Below are positions 38,614 through 48,220 of a stretch of DNA of 64,000 bases, piece after piece. The DNA is taken from contig NZ_CP037452.1 of assembly GCF_007754425.1 (NCBI RefSeq), forward strand, positions 7,171,164 through 7,235,163. The letters are read 5' to 3'. Origin of the DNA: Gimesia fumaroli. Its GTDB lineage: Bacteria > Planctomycetota > Planctomycetia > Planctomycetales > Planctomycetaceae. The translations under genes were made by a program, and so were the position numbers. Under the pieces are notes generated by a model that ran no database searches, was not told the DNA's origin, and was given only the letters and a program-made list of their open reading frames with translations. Positions within the stretch are counted from its first letter, which is position 1, and each line of letters begins with the position of its first letter.

Positions 38614-39729
38614 TTAGTTCTCGTTTTCCGACTTCAATGAAAACATGACCACAGCGCCGGAGATTTCCGGATCTTCAAATAAACTCAAGTCATAAGTTGA
38701 TGCAAGATGCTGCTCCGCCAGTTTGAGAGCAGCGGGCTGATGTTCTTTATCGGGATGGTTTTCCAGAACGACTTTGAGACCACGAAAAGGAATCGGCGAA
38801 GCCAGCTTCATCTTCGCAGCCGGGTCATCGTATTCGTATGTTTTCCAGCTACCATCAACTTGAACGCTTCGCGGATTCAGTTTCTTCAGAGTCAATTTTT
38901 GTTGGGAAACTGATAAGTGCCAACCTATGTAAACATTGGAATTATCCTCCGCCTCATCCTCGCTCAACTTGATTTTGGCCTTCTTAAACTCCATCCAGGA
39001 GGCACATCCTGGAATTTCGAAGAAGGTTTCAAATGTGGGACCATCATCGGGGCATCCGTCTTCATCAAGATCTAGATCTAGATCTTCCCGATCAAAACTT
39101 GTCACCCCCAATCCCCAGTACCATTCATCCAAACCAATATTATAACAGTGTGTCAGTCCCGATTTTTTCTGATCGACTTCGAACGGATACTTGCTGTACC
39201 AGATCGTACCTTCAAAATCCTTAGGTGACTTAGCCGATCGATCTTCCTCAACAGTTATTTCAGCGCGGCCGGCCAAACATTCATAGAGCTGCTCCAACTC
39301 CTCTTCCGGCACAAATTCCATCCGTTTCGGTTTTTTTTTCTTAAGCACCGCAAAGCGTTCAACCGGAACATCCAGCGTTTCTTCCTCTGTGGTAACAGTC
39401 AATACATTCTCGTTCCAGGCCAGCACCGTAACTCGCGTCTTTAAAGGAATAAGAATCTCCCAGTAATTCATCGCCGGACACACCTTATCAACGACAACCA
39501 GCACTTGCCGGGCATCTCCCCCCTCTTCTGGTTGACGGTCTCGATAAGATGTTTTTCCATAGCTATCACGTCTTTCAACATCATGAGTGAATGCCAGATA
39601 ACTTCGACCGTCGCTAATTACCCGACGGTCATTTTCTGCAAGGAACGTATTCAGCCGCTCTGCGTTTCCTTCTTCAAGCTCTGAAAATAGTTTGACAATA
39701 TCTAATAAAGAAACCCAGGGATCCAGCAT
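38614..39729 (-). CDS. Hypothetical acidic protein
   Basis: 371 residues, no family recognised. There is no signal peptide, so it is probably cytoplasmic. It is very acidic, with an Asp-rich stretch DREDLDLDLDEDGCPDD around residue 230 and a Lys-rich patch (VLKKKKPKRM) near 130. The start MLDPWVSLLDIVKLFSELEEGNAERLN is helix-rich and like a small regulatory domain. Codon usage and length support a real gene. It is convergent with the beta-helix gene, 17 bp apart. I do not assign a function. Confidence 0.68.
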   Translation of the reverse strand: MLDPWVSLLDIVKLFSELEEGNAERLNTFLAENDRRVISDGRSYLAFTHDVERRDSYGKTSYRDRQPEEGGDARQVLVVVDKVCPAMNYWEILIPLKTRVTVLAWNENVLTVTTEEETLDVPVERFAVLKKKKPKRMEFVPEEELEQLYECLAGRAEITVEEDRSAKSPKDFEGTIWYSKYPFEVDQKKSGLTHCYNIGLDEWYWGLGVTSFDREDLDLDLDEDGCPDDGPTFETFFEIPGCASWMEFKKAKIKLSEDEAEDNSNVYIGWHLSVSQQKLTLKKLNPRSVQVDGSWKTYEYDDPAAKMKLASPIPFRGLKVVLENHPDKEHQPAALKLAEQHLASTYDLSLFEDPEISGAVVMFSLKSENEN

Positions 39730-40588
39730 AAGATTCGTTCTCTAGAATGAGCGCATGAAATGGGGATGTTATCGACGTGCCTATTGAACCACGCTACTAA
39801 GAAGCGACTTGAAATACAACAAAAATAATGATCGTATTCCCTGCTGCTGCTTCATTGAAAATTGAAACCATGCTGCAGTCCAGATCGCGTGAACAACACG
39901 CATCAATGCCCGTCAGATTTCTCTGAAAAGGGGCATAAACTACACTTGACTGCGACTCGCCGCCCCCGATACTTGCGGACTTAGCGTCGCGCGCGAGACA
40001 GCCCCTCGATAAGCACTGCCTGTCCCGATCCTCTACTGATTCCTGCACTATAAAACCCCCTTCTTTTTACTGGTAACGACACAAACATTCTTAAGCAGTG
40101 CTCAAACTCCCTCCAGTTTTCGTTACGCATTCGATCGACTTCAGAAACTCTCCCTGAAACTTCATAGCGGATCACAAGACGTTCATTTGGCATCACACGG
40201 CGGTGCTCAGCTTGAACCAGACCTGGCATTCTCGCTGCGCATTTTTTTTCGAAACCGTTACGCCACCACGTACTGAATGACCACAGACGCACTCAGTTCA
40301 CAACTACACCTGCGAACGAGAACGCGTGCAAGCCGGTTCGTGGAATCAGCCCGGCGCTCTCAGAGGAATGTTCCCCTGACGCGAACATCCGACAGGTGAC
40401 GTGAATTGAATCGTTCTGAACGATGACCGCAGAAAAGACCCATTAGCCGCAGGGCGTTAGCCCCGGTTGGACCTTCTTAGGTATGCACCGTTCGAATTAA
40501 GAAACACTACCTGGCCCCGGTTGGACGCTCTTTGGTAAGGACCGTTCAAATTAAGAAACGCAACCTGGCCCTGGCGACTGGTCCGCAG
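39730..40588. other. Gene-poor region with repeat copies and possibly degenerate coding sequence
   Basis: About 860 bp. Two overlapping minus-strand ORFs (39797-40048 and 39981-40292) have no recognisable domain or ribosome-binding site and may be chance or a decayed gene. The right end carries two tandem copies of a 54-bp repeat, listed separately. Confidence 0.45.
40460..40567. repeat. Two tandem copies of a dispersed ~54-bp repeat
   Basis: Copy one runs 40460-40513 and copy two 40514-40567. Both start gccccggttggac and end in ttcraattaagaaac..cctg, differing at about nine positions. A third, diverged copy lies at 60770-60821. Just before copy one is tagccgcagggcgttag. Intergenic, without an ORF, so probably a REP-like or mobile-element-derived family. 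Confidence 0.85.
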
Positions 40589-41581
40589 TTATTTCCAGGT
40601 GTTTTCTTTAACTGGTTTGCCGTTGGTGGTCAGAATTTGAAAGTGGTGAAACCCGGATTTCATTCCTGAATAGCGCCAGACCACTTTCTTTTCCGGAGTG
40701 ACTTCGAACAACTTCACCTGATCTCCCTTGGCGCGATAGCTGGCGATCACGGTATTGCCGTTTGGTAATCGCTGCGCACCGCAGGCGTCCTGGAACAGAG
40801 GTTCTCCCAGATCTTCGTTGGTGACACTCCAGACAATCTTGCCAGCAGCATCTGTCTCGATGATGCGGTTTCCGTTCGTGCAGGCGATCAGCGTGTTGCC
40901 GTTTTTTAATCGAATGGCGGTGAAAGGCCAGTCCCGTTTCTCGCGCCCCCGTTCATCAGTTGCGATCACCCGCACCACCTCGCCGGTATCCGGCTTGTAT
41001 TCTTTTACAGCAAAGTCGAGCAGATGCGGGGCAATATAATTGCCATTGGGCAGCAGACGCAGCATGCGGGTTTGCATATGCGAGTTTTGTTTCTGGCACT
41101 GCAGGGGAGTCGTTTTCACAATCTCACCTTTACGATTGATGACGATAGCGCGCGGTTCCGGCCCCAGTTCGGCAACCAGAAATGAGCCGTCCGGTAAGGG
41201 TTGCACGGTGCTGATTTCTTTCTGACGACCCTTATACTGAAACAGAATCTGTTTCGTTGTCCGATCGACTTCGACGACGCCACCGTTGGGAAACTCTTTG
41301 GTACCATACAAAGCCAGGAGCACATTGCCGTTTGGCAGGACCCAGCCGTCACTGGCCGGCATGTCGAATTTCCATTCCACGTTCCCATCCTCGCCTACGA
41401 TGACTGCCCGATTGGCTTTCCCCACACCCAGAAACGAATGCTTGATCGAAGTATCATCGGCTGCATGAACCGGAAAAGTCAAAGTGCAACAGCAAGCGAC
41501 CAGTAATATCGCCGACAACAAGAAAGATGATTTAGAAAAACACATTCGGAAAACAACATGAGCGGCGGTCGAGGTTTGCAT
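40589..41581 (-). CDS. Secreted PQQ-like beta-propeller protein
   Basis: About 330 residues. The ATG at 41581 (MQTSTAAHV) follows AGGAATC; a longer frame begins with TTG. A signal segment (SSFLLSAILLVACCCTLTF) precedes repeats of the type LPNGNvL, LPDGSFLVAELG, LPNGNYIAPH, LKNGNTLIACTNGN and LPNGNTVIASY, each a propeller blade of the PQQ-like kind. Each repeat alternates with a D.aGKIVW-type turn. It is secreted or periplasmic and contains no visible catalytic or PQQ-binding residues. The 54-bp repeats lie just downstream of its 3' end. Confidence 0.8.
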   Translation of the reverse strand: MQTSTAAHVVFRMCFSKSSFLLSAILLVACCCTLTFPVHAADDTSIKHSFLGVGKANRAVIVGEDGNVEWKFDMPASDGWVLPNGNVLLALYGTKEFPNGGVVEVDRTTKQILFQYKGRQKEISTVQPLPDGSFLVAELGPEPRAIVINRKGEIVKTTPLQCQKQNSHMQTRMLRLLPNGNYIAPHLLDFAVKEYKPDTGEVVRVIATDERGREKRDWPFTAIRLKNGNTLIACTNGNRIIETDAAGKIVWSVTNEDLGEPLFQDACGAQRLPNGNTVIASYRAKGDQVKLFEVTPEKKVVWRYSGMKSGFHHFQILTTNGKPVKENTWK

Positions 41582-41707
41582 AGGATTCAGATTCCTGTTG
41601 ATCAAGGGACAGTGAGAGTCATTATCCCCATTCTAACCAAACCCCAGCCGATCGGCGACATCCGCGACTGATCCAGATCAGGAAATCCTGTCAGAGCCGA
41701 ACTCGTT

Positions 41708-44700
41708 CTAGAATGCGAAGAGGCTGGTGTCCTCTGTCAGATCGGTGAAGAAGGAATCGGTCTCATCATCGGCCCAGTCGGATAGCTTCCGAACGCCAGG
41801 CACCAGCGTTTCCTGCATCACACCTTCGGCTTCGTGTTCGTATCCCAGCAGATGACCGAGTTCGTGCAGAATAACGGTCCAGAGATCAACACCATCAGCG
41901 GCTTCGCTGTCAGGTAAGGCGATCAGAGTCAGTTCGCTGGCATAAGCAAACTCACTGTGATCGGCGGGAGTGGCATCCACGAACCAGCCGCGACCGGCGG
42001 CGTTGATGTCAATATAAATAGTACCGGGAACGGCGCGGCCCAGAGTCTCGCCAGCCAGGTCAACGACTTCGATATCCACCTGCGCCAACGTTTCTGTCTG
42101 GCTGGGTGTTAGCTTAGGGCTAAACTGCTCAACCACTGACCCCAGTACGGCTTCTGCGGCAGACTGTGTCACGGGTTGAGCGTTTGTCTGTACTTCACTT
42201 TGACTGTCGACGTTGAGCAACTGGCTCCACGCCTCTGGATAATTTTGAGGGTAGCTGATGGGTGTCTGGTTTGATTTTCGCTTACCGTAATTATGGATCA
42301 GTGAAATCAGATCACGAAAATTGACGCGGTCATCCTGGTTGTAATCTGCGAACCAGGCATAAGTCGAATTTGACTCACTGGGAATGATAGAATACTGGTT
42401 AATAAACAGAATCAGATCACGAATATTGATCGCATCATTGTCATCCAGATCAAACGGGTTTGCCCAGACCTGTGTTGCGGGGGCCGGGCCATGAAGTTCT
42501 TCACTGGCAAGATCGTCTATAAACAATATGTCTGGGTGATTCACTACAAAACCAGGGCTTTGCGGGTTCAGGCTTTGACCTTCCAGATCCAGATCAACGC
42601 CATCTTCGACCGTTGATTCAAACTTAATTCGGGCAAACAGGACATGCTGATCACCACCCACATCTGTCAGGCTGGTCTCCGCCGACAGGTTCTCAATCGT
42701 GCCCGTCTGGTCGTTGATAATTCCCGTTTGATTGATCGTAAACGCGGCACCATACTCAATATCGGTCGCGGACGTAATCGCAGTGTTGTAGGTTAGATCG
42801 AGTGCGGCTGATAGAATCCCCAATTCACTCGTGGAGGGAGTACTGATCCAGATTTCCAGCCAATAACCACTCCACTCATCAAGCCAGCCCAGGTTTGAGG
42901 GGAGGGACGTTGATTCTCCATTTTCTGACGTGGTCGATTTGGTATCGACAATTCGAAGATCGATCTGAGTACTGAGAACCTGGACTTCGTAAGCACCAAT
43001 ATCAACGGCCCCTCCTACAATACGATCATAGCCAATTCCTCGTTGATCAAACTCAATCTCGGCACTAGCGACTGCCTCATTATCTCCAGCGTCAATCGCA
43101 GCGCTGCCAAGCAGGAGCGCGTGCGTTTTGGTATGGCCGCCGTTATCTCGTAAGACAGGGTCGAGCAGACCGTCGATCTCATCCTGAACAATGCTGTTCT
43201 GGAAAGTCATCCATCCATTGTTCTGGTCAGGGGACTGATGAGACGAGTTGCCTGCAACGATACTGTTTGTAATTGTGAATGGATTAGAATGGCTCGAGAT
43301 CCCCCCACCATATTTAGCTGAATTGCCTGTAAGCGTACTATTATAAATATTAACTACAGACGGACGTTCCCAGCGCGTGTAGATGGCCCCCCCTGTTTGG
43401 GTCGCATAATTGCCGGAAAGCGTGCTGTTGATGATATTCACAGTCCCCGAATACGTGAAGAAACCGCCTCCAGCTGACGCGCAGACGTTCTCGGCAATCG
43501 TGCAGTTGATGATGGTAACATCGCCACCCCCTTCCTGTTCAAAGAAACCGCCATTGGCGATGCCCCCGCCATACAGCCGCGCGGAATTACCAGTAAAACT
43601 ACTCTCTTTCACCATTAATGTGGCCCACTCATTTCCAATTCCTCCCCCCGTTCGGTCAGAAATGTTCTCCGTGAAATCACATCGTTCAATCACGGCCTGT
43701 CCACTGTTAAAAAAGATCCCGGCACCATCGTAGACGGTTACATTTTGCGTAAACGTACAATCGGTCACAAACGCCAGTTGGTCCAGAGTTTTTGACGGTG
43801 AGTCAAAGTGTATTCCCCCTCCTGTACCTCCCGTGTTACCAATGAAAGTGCTGTTGGTGACATTCATGGTCCACACAGGCTGTGGTTCATTTTGCGTGGC
43901 ATTAACTTCAAAAGCGATCCCAGCCCCATTCTTCCCTGAGTTTTCCAGGAACTGACTCTGGTGAACGGTTAGATTTCCATCGGATTGAAACAGCCCGCCT
44001 CCTGATCGGGACGTCGCGGAATTATGATTGAACTCACTGCCAGTCACAGTCAATGAACCACCGCTGCTGTAAATGCCACCACCGGAAAAGGCAAAGTTGT
44101 CCGTAAACGTACTATTCAGGACCGTGAGTGTGCCATCGTTATTTGAAATGGCACCACCGTTGTTTAATGTTTCACTCACAAACTGCACGACCCTGACATC
44201 ATTTCCAGATAGAACACTGTCAGAAACGGTCAGGTTTTCGAAATTCAGAATCGCACCACCGTTATTGGAAAACCCGTTAATCAGGGAGAGTCCACTCAAG
44301 CCGACGATCAGATCTGTTTCCGCGTTCGAGTCGTCAATGCGAAAGATTCGCGTGCTGTTGTTTCCGCTGATGGTCAGTAACTCGGCACCGAGTCCCGTGA
44401 TGGTCATACTGCTGGAAATCAGAATCTCACTGCTCAGCACAATGGTCTGATTGGCCAGACTGGAACTGAAGACAATCTGGTCGTCTTCCGGGGTGCTGTT
44501 TGCAATTTCGATCGCTTCCCGCAAGGTTAACTGTCCGGCGGCATAATTTCCATCAACGACGTCGGAAAAGGAATCGACCTGCAATACACCGGAGTAGGAT
44601 TCATAGGCACCGATGTCGACCGTTCCATTGAGTATGCGATGATGAATGCCCCCACGCTGATCTTTCGTAAGACCGGCAGACTGGGCTACTGAATTACTGC

Positions 44701-47700
44701 CGGCGTCAATGGCCGCACTTCCGGTCACTAAGGCGTGCGTTAGCGTCGGTCCCCCATTGTCGCGCAATACGGGATCAATGAGTCCCACGAGACTGGACTG
44801 CATAATGTTATTGGATCCGGAATAACTGCCGGCAAACTGTCCTCCCCGATTCCCGGAAACAATACTGTTCCTCAGTTCGAATGTACCGGTCCCGCCCTGT
44901 TGTCGGAAAATGCCTCCGCCTGTGAACGTGGTCGCTTCATTATTGATGATCGTGCTATTAATGACGGACACGACTGTATTCACAAATTCATAAATCGCAC
45001 CGCCATGGAATCCAGCCCGATTATCTGAGAACGTGCTGTTCAGAACCGTAACGCTGATGGCCCCGTTGTTGAAAAGCGCACCACCAGAGATTGTGGCGAC
45101 GTTCTGGTTTAAGGTGGAGCTGACCAACACCAGTGATGAGCCGTAGCCCTGCATTCCAATCGCGCCGCCACTGTTCCCCTGGTTGCCTGTGAAAGTCGAT
45201 TCCTGGATTGTGACGTCGGCCAAACCGATATGAACGGCCCCTCCCAGTCCGCTGGCCCTGTTCTCTAGAAAGGTCGTTGTTGAGACCGCCAGGGTTCCAT
45301 CGAGACTATGAATGGCACCGCCGCTCGTCTGGGATACATTTTCGGTGAACTCGCTCGCATTGATCTGCGTGGTTCCGCCCGTAACATAGAATGCGCCGCC
45401 GGTTCCAGCGATGGCTTGATTTTCCGTGAAATCACAATCCTCAACAATCAACAAACCATTCCCCTTGGAAATGGCGCCGCCGGTATTTGCGACATTGGTA
45501 GAAAACGTCGAATGTGAAATCCTCGCCTCAACCGACGAAGAAATATAAATCGCGCCCCCTGCTCCAATCGCTTCGTTATCAGTAAATTCTGAAGCGTCAA
45601 CAGTCAGCATACCACTCGAGTGACTGATGGCGCCCCCCGAGCCATCATCCTCTGACGTACCTGTTGTGTTCCCGATCAGCTTTGAATTCACGACCGAAAG
45701 ATCACCACTAAAATTAAAGATTCCGCCACCAGCTTGAGTAGCCGAATTCCCGCTGAAGACCGAATCCGAAATCGAAAGCGTCTCCCGGCTGTAAATGGCC
45801 CCTCCCGTCGCGGCAGTACCATTCGTGAAGGTCAAGCCACTGATATCCACACTGATTTTCGTACTCAGGCTGCCATAATTGATCCGAAAGATCCGACTGT
45901 CGCCATTCCCGTCCAGCGTGAGTTGATCGGCGCCCAGTCCGACAATCGTCAGGTTATCGGAAATCAGGATTTCATCGGTGAGGACAATGGTTTGGCCGGA
46001 CAACAGGGAGGCATCAAATTCAATACGTTCATGAAAGGGCGATTCGTTGGTGAGTTGAATCGCTTCGCGTAGCGACAAGTTGCCGTAGGAATAATCGCCG
46101 TCGACTTCATCCGCAACGGTATTCACCACGAGTAAATGATCGTTGAATTCATAGGCGCCGAAGTCGACGATTCCATCATAAATTCGTGCATAGCCCGTTC
46201 CCCGTTGGTCATACAGCAGACCGGCTGCCGCCACAGCCTGATTATTACCCGCATTGATCGCGGCACTGCCGTCCAGCAGGAAATGAGTTTTGGTTTTGCC
46301 TCCCCGATTATTCTTTAACTCAGGATCGATCAGGCCGTCGATAGTCTCTGTGATAAGGTTTGGAACATTCCCGATAACACCTTTAATCTGGGAATTATTG
46401 TCTGCCAGGTTACCGGCGATAATGTTGTTTATAACTGTGGCACCAGAAGTGACAATATAAATGCCCCCGCCATCGCCGCTCTGGCTATCGCTGCCCGTTG
46501 CCTCATTGAGCACAATGGTGTTGTTGACGACCGACAGACTTGAAGCGTGTATCGAATACAATCCACCACCATAGGTGGCAGTTTGATTCTGGGAGATGGT
46601 CGTATTGTAGATCTTTGCAGAACCGGCAGTAGTACTGTAAACCGCACCGCCTGCGACTCCCGAACTATTTTCAACGAAGGTACTTTCTGCGATCGTCACT
46701 CGAGCATAATTATTTGAATCTCCTCGAATAGACAGCCCCCCTCCACTCAGGCCGGCTGAATTTTGGCTGAAGGTGCTGCGTTCCACAGTGATCTTCGTTC
46801 TATAAATACCAACCCCACCACCGTAAGACTGGGCGGAGTTATCAGAGAAGTCGGACCCCTGAACGATTATCTCACCACTCATTGCGTAGATGCCGCCGCC
46901 GGTGCTTTCACTGTCGCCGCTTGCTTCGTTCTCAGTGAACTCACTGTCGATAACACTCAACAAGGAACTCAGATTATAAATCCCCCCGCCTGACTGCGCG
47001 CTATTTTGCAGAAATGTACTTTCAGAAACCACCAGGGTACCACTAGAGTCATGATAAATCGCTCCACCATTTTCGACTGCCGTGTTCTGTTCGAACCGAC
47101 TGTTCGTTACACTGATCGCTCCGTACCGGACGGAAATCCCCCCACCCCCCGATGCAGGTGCGTCTTCAGTCATCGCCTGATTCTGGTAAAACGTCGAATC
47201 CGAAACGATCACGCTGCCGCGAAATACACTGATGCCGCCTCCACCACCACCAATATTTTCTGTGAACGTGCAGTTGCTCACTTCCAGGGAGGTCGTTCCT
47301 GTTTCGTAAGTGTAAAATATGCCACCACCGGAAGTGAAGGTTTCATTTTTATGGAACGTACTGTCTCTGACAGTCAACGTGGAATCGACGCTATAGATCC
47401 CTGCACCTGAAGAGGAAGAATAGAGAGTCTGATTCTCAGCGAATGTAGAACCTGTGATGAAAAGGCGCCCCTGCTCTGAATAGACGCCGGCCCCTCGCCA
47501 CCCACTTTGATTGCCAGAGATCGTACAATTTTCAAGAGTCAGATCCTCATGACTGAATACGGCACCGCCGATGCTGTTAAAAGCATTGGTGAGTGTCATG
47601 CCGGAGAGGCTGACCGTCAGCATCGTTTCAAAACTGCCGTCATCGATGTTAAAAATCCGACTGTCGCCATTGCCGTCAAGCGTCAGCAGATCGGCCCCCA

Positions 47701-48043
47701 GACCGGTCAGCATCAGGTCGTCTGTGATCTGCATCTCGGTTGAGACCACAATCGTCTGCGCTGCCAGTGCGGCGTCGAACGAAATCGTATCTGCGCCGGC
47801 ATTGGCGTTGGCCTGTTCGATCGCGTCGCGGAGACTGCCTGCGCCGGAGTCGTTGGTATTCACGACTGTAAATGCGGTCAAAAGCGTGCGGTCTTCCAGT
47901 CTTTCGACGGCATTGTGGGAAATCAGAGCCCGGGCGGAAGGAAGTTGATGCCGTTGCTGACGGTTGCGTCGGGCGTGGGCGCTGCGAGAAAAACGGGAGT
48001 AGAGTTGACGTTTCAGTGAAGAAAGCCACAGTGATGGAAACAT
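41708..48043 (-). CDS. Giant beta-helix / cohesin-like / dockerin / metzincin surface protein 1
   Basis: About 2111 residues. After a basic N-terminus without a hydrophobic signal comes LEDRTLLT (49-56), then three units, each with a SLRDA/SLREA segment (DNA near 47800, 46050 and 44510), a long right-handed beta-helix of GGAIY-type turns, and an anchor-Q motif (LRDNGG.T.THAL..GSAAIDAG). Then come a cohesin-like domain (about 42570-42970), a dockerin-like pair of loops (NPFDLDDNDAINIRDL, then DYNQDDRVNFRDL) and a metzincin-like site HELGHLLGYEHE with Met in GVM. It is probably a secreted or surface adhesin with calcium and zinc sites. The start MFPSLWL is fixed by alignment with the paralogues MFASLWL and MFSSQWL. 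It is the third gene transcribed of three tandem paralogues, and its end resembles gene 3 more than gene 2. Confidence 0.9.
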   Translation of the reverse strand: MFPSLWLSSLKRQLYSRFSRSAHARRNRQQRHQLPSARALISHNAVERLEDRTLLTAFTVVNTNDSGAGSLRDAIEQANANAGADTISFDAALAAQTIVVSTEMQITDDLMLTGLGADLLTLDGNGDSRIFNIDDGSFETMLTVSLSGMTLTNAFNSIGGAVFSHEDLTLENCTISGNQSGWRGAGVYSEQGRLFITGSTFAENQTLYSSSSGAGIYSVDSTLTVRDSTFHKNETFTSGGGIFYTYETGTTSLEVSNCTFTENIGGGGGGISVFRGSVIVSDSTFYQNQAMTEDAPASGGGGISVRYGAISVTNSRFEQNTAVENGGAIYHDSSGTLVVSESTFLQNSAQSGGGIYNLSSLLSVIDSEFTENEASGDSESTGGGIYAMSGEIIVQGSDFSDNSAQSYGGGVGIYRTKITVERSTFSQNSAGLSGGGLSIRGDSNNYARVTIAESTFVENSSGVAGGAVYSTTAGSAKIYNTTISQNQTATYGGGLYSIHASSLSVVNNTIVLNEATGSDSQSGDGGGIYIVTSGATVINNIIAGNLADNNSQIKGVIGNVPNLITETIDGLIDPELKNNRGGKTKTHFLLDGSAAINAGNNQAVAAAGLLYDQRGTGYARIYDGIVDFGAYEFNDHLLVVNTVADEVDGDYSYGNLSLREAIQLTNESPFHERIEFDASLLSGQTIVLTDEILISDNLTIVGLGADQLTLDGNGDSRIFRINYGSLSTKISVDISGLTFTNGTAATGGAIYSRETLSISDSVFSGNSATQAGGGIFNFSGDLSVVNSKLIGNTTGTSEDDGSGGAISHSSGMLTVDASEFTDNEAIGAGGAIYISSSVEARISHSTFSTNVANTGGAISKGNGLLIVEDCDFTENQAIAGTGGAFYVTGGTTQINASEFTENVSQTSGGAIHSLDGTLAVSTTTFLENRASGLGGAVHIGLADVTIQESTFTGNQGNSGGAIGMQGYGSSLVLVSSTLNQNVATISGGALFNNGAISVTVLNSTFSDNRAGFHGGAIYEFVNTVVSVINSTIINNEATTFTGGGIFRQQGGTGTFELRNSIVSGNRGGQFAGSYSGSNNIMQSSLVGLIDPVLRDNGGPTLTHALVTGSAAIDAGSNSVAQSAGLTKDQRGGIHHRILNGTVDIGAYESYSGVLQVDSFSDVVDGNYAAGQLTLREAIEIANSTPEDDQIVFSSSLANQTIVLSSEILISSSMTITGLGAELLTISGNNSTRIFRIDDSNAETDLIVGLSGLSLINGFSNNGGAILNFENLTVSDSVLSGNDVRVVQFVSETLNNGGAISNNDGTLTVLNSTFTDNFAFSGGGIYSSGGSLTVTGSEFNHNSATSRSGGGLFQSDGNLTVHQSQFLENSGKNGAGIAFEVNATQNEPQPVWTMNVTNSTFIGNTGGTGGGIHFDSPSKTLDQLAFVTDCTFTQNVTVYDGAGIFFNSGQAVIERCDFTENISDRTGGGIGNEWATLMVKESSFTGNSARLYGGGIANGGFFEQEGGGDVTIINCTIAENVCASAGGGFFTYSGTVNIINSTLSGNYATQTGGAIYTRWERPSVVNIYNSTLTGNSAKYGGGISSHSNPFTITNSIVAGNSSHQSPDQNNGWMTFQNSIVQDEIDGLLDPVLRDNGGHTKTHALLLGSAAIDAGDNEAVASAEIEFDQRGIGYDRIVGGAVDIGAYEVQVLSTQIDLRIVDTKSTTSENGESTSLPSNLGWLDEWSGYWLEIWISTPSTSELGILSAALDLTYNTAITSATDIEYGAAFTINQTGIINDQTGTIENLSAETSLTDVGGDQHVLFARIKFESTVEDGVDLDLEGQSLNPQSPGFVVNHPDILFIDDLASEELHGPAPATQVWANPFDLDDNDAINIRDLILFINQYSIIPSESNSTYAWFADYNQDDRVNFRDLISLIHNYGKRKSNQTPISYPQNYPEAWSQLLNVDSQSEVQTNAQPVTQSAAEAVLGSVVEQFSPKLTPSQTETLAQVDIEVVDLAGETLGRAVPGTIYIDINAAGRGWFVDATPADHSEFAYASELTLIALPDSEAADGVDLWTVILHELGHLLGYEHEAEGVMQETLVPGVRKLSDWADDETDSFFTDLTEDTSLFAF

Positions 48044-48107
48044 ATGGGAACAATCCAAGTGGAAATCAGGCAGGTTATGGATGGATATCAGTCATTTAGA
48101 GCTTTGT

Positions 48108-48135
48108 ATACTATCAGAGGCTCGACCAAACACAA
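48108..48135 (-). promoter_or_regulatory. Conserved promoter of giant gene 1
   Basis: TTGTGT, 16 bases, TAGTAT, 65 bases before the ATG. The same arrangement occurs before giant gene 2 with about 80% identity over 60 bp, the -10 being invariant. Two independent copies make it credible. Confidence 0.6.
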
Positions 48136-48172
48136 CGACTGATTCCCCACCAAACAGGTAATACAAAGGGGC

Positions 48173-48197
48173 GTTTTGCTCAGAGATCAGGCAAAAC
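48173..48197 (-). terminator. Possible hairpin terminator after giant gene 2
   Basis: GTTTTGC-(11 nt)-GCAAAAC on the minus strand, 24 bp after the gene 2 stop. No T-run follows, so it is weak. Confidence 0.3.
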
Positions 48198-48220
48198 CAT
48201 ACAGGCCGTATATTCAATCC

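Noticed and set aside
39797..40292. Two overlapping minus-strand ORFs of 83 and 103 codons
   Set aside because: No ribosome-binding site, no domain, odd composition. They could be remains of a gene, but I cannot support this.
40460..40567. Possible short CRISPR array
   Set aside because: The two copies are directly joined without spacers, are imperfect, and no cas genes lie nearby.
44073..46318. Several plus-strand ORFs inside the giant genes
   Set aside because: They are opposite-strand shadows of the repeated minus-strand coding sequence and have no independent start signals.
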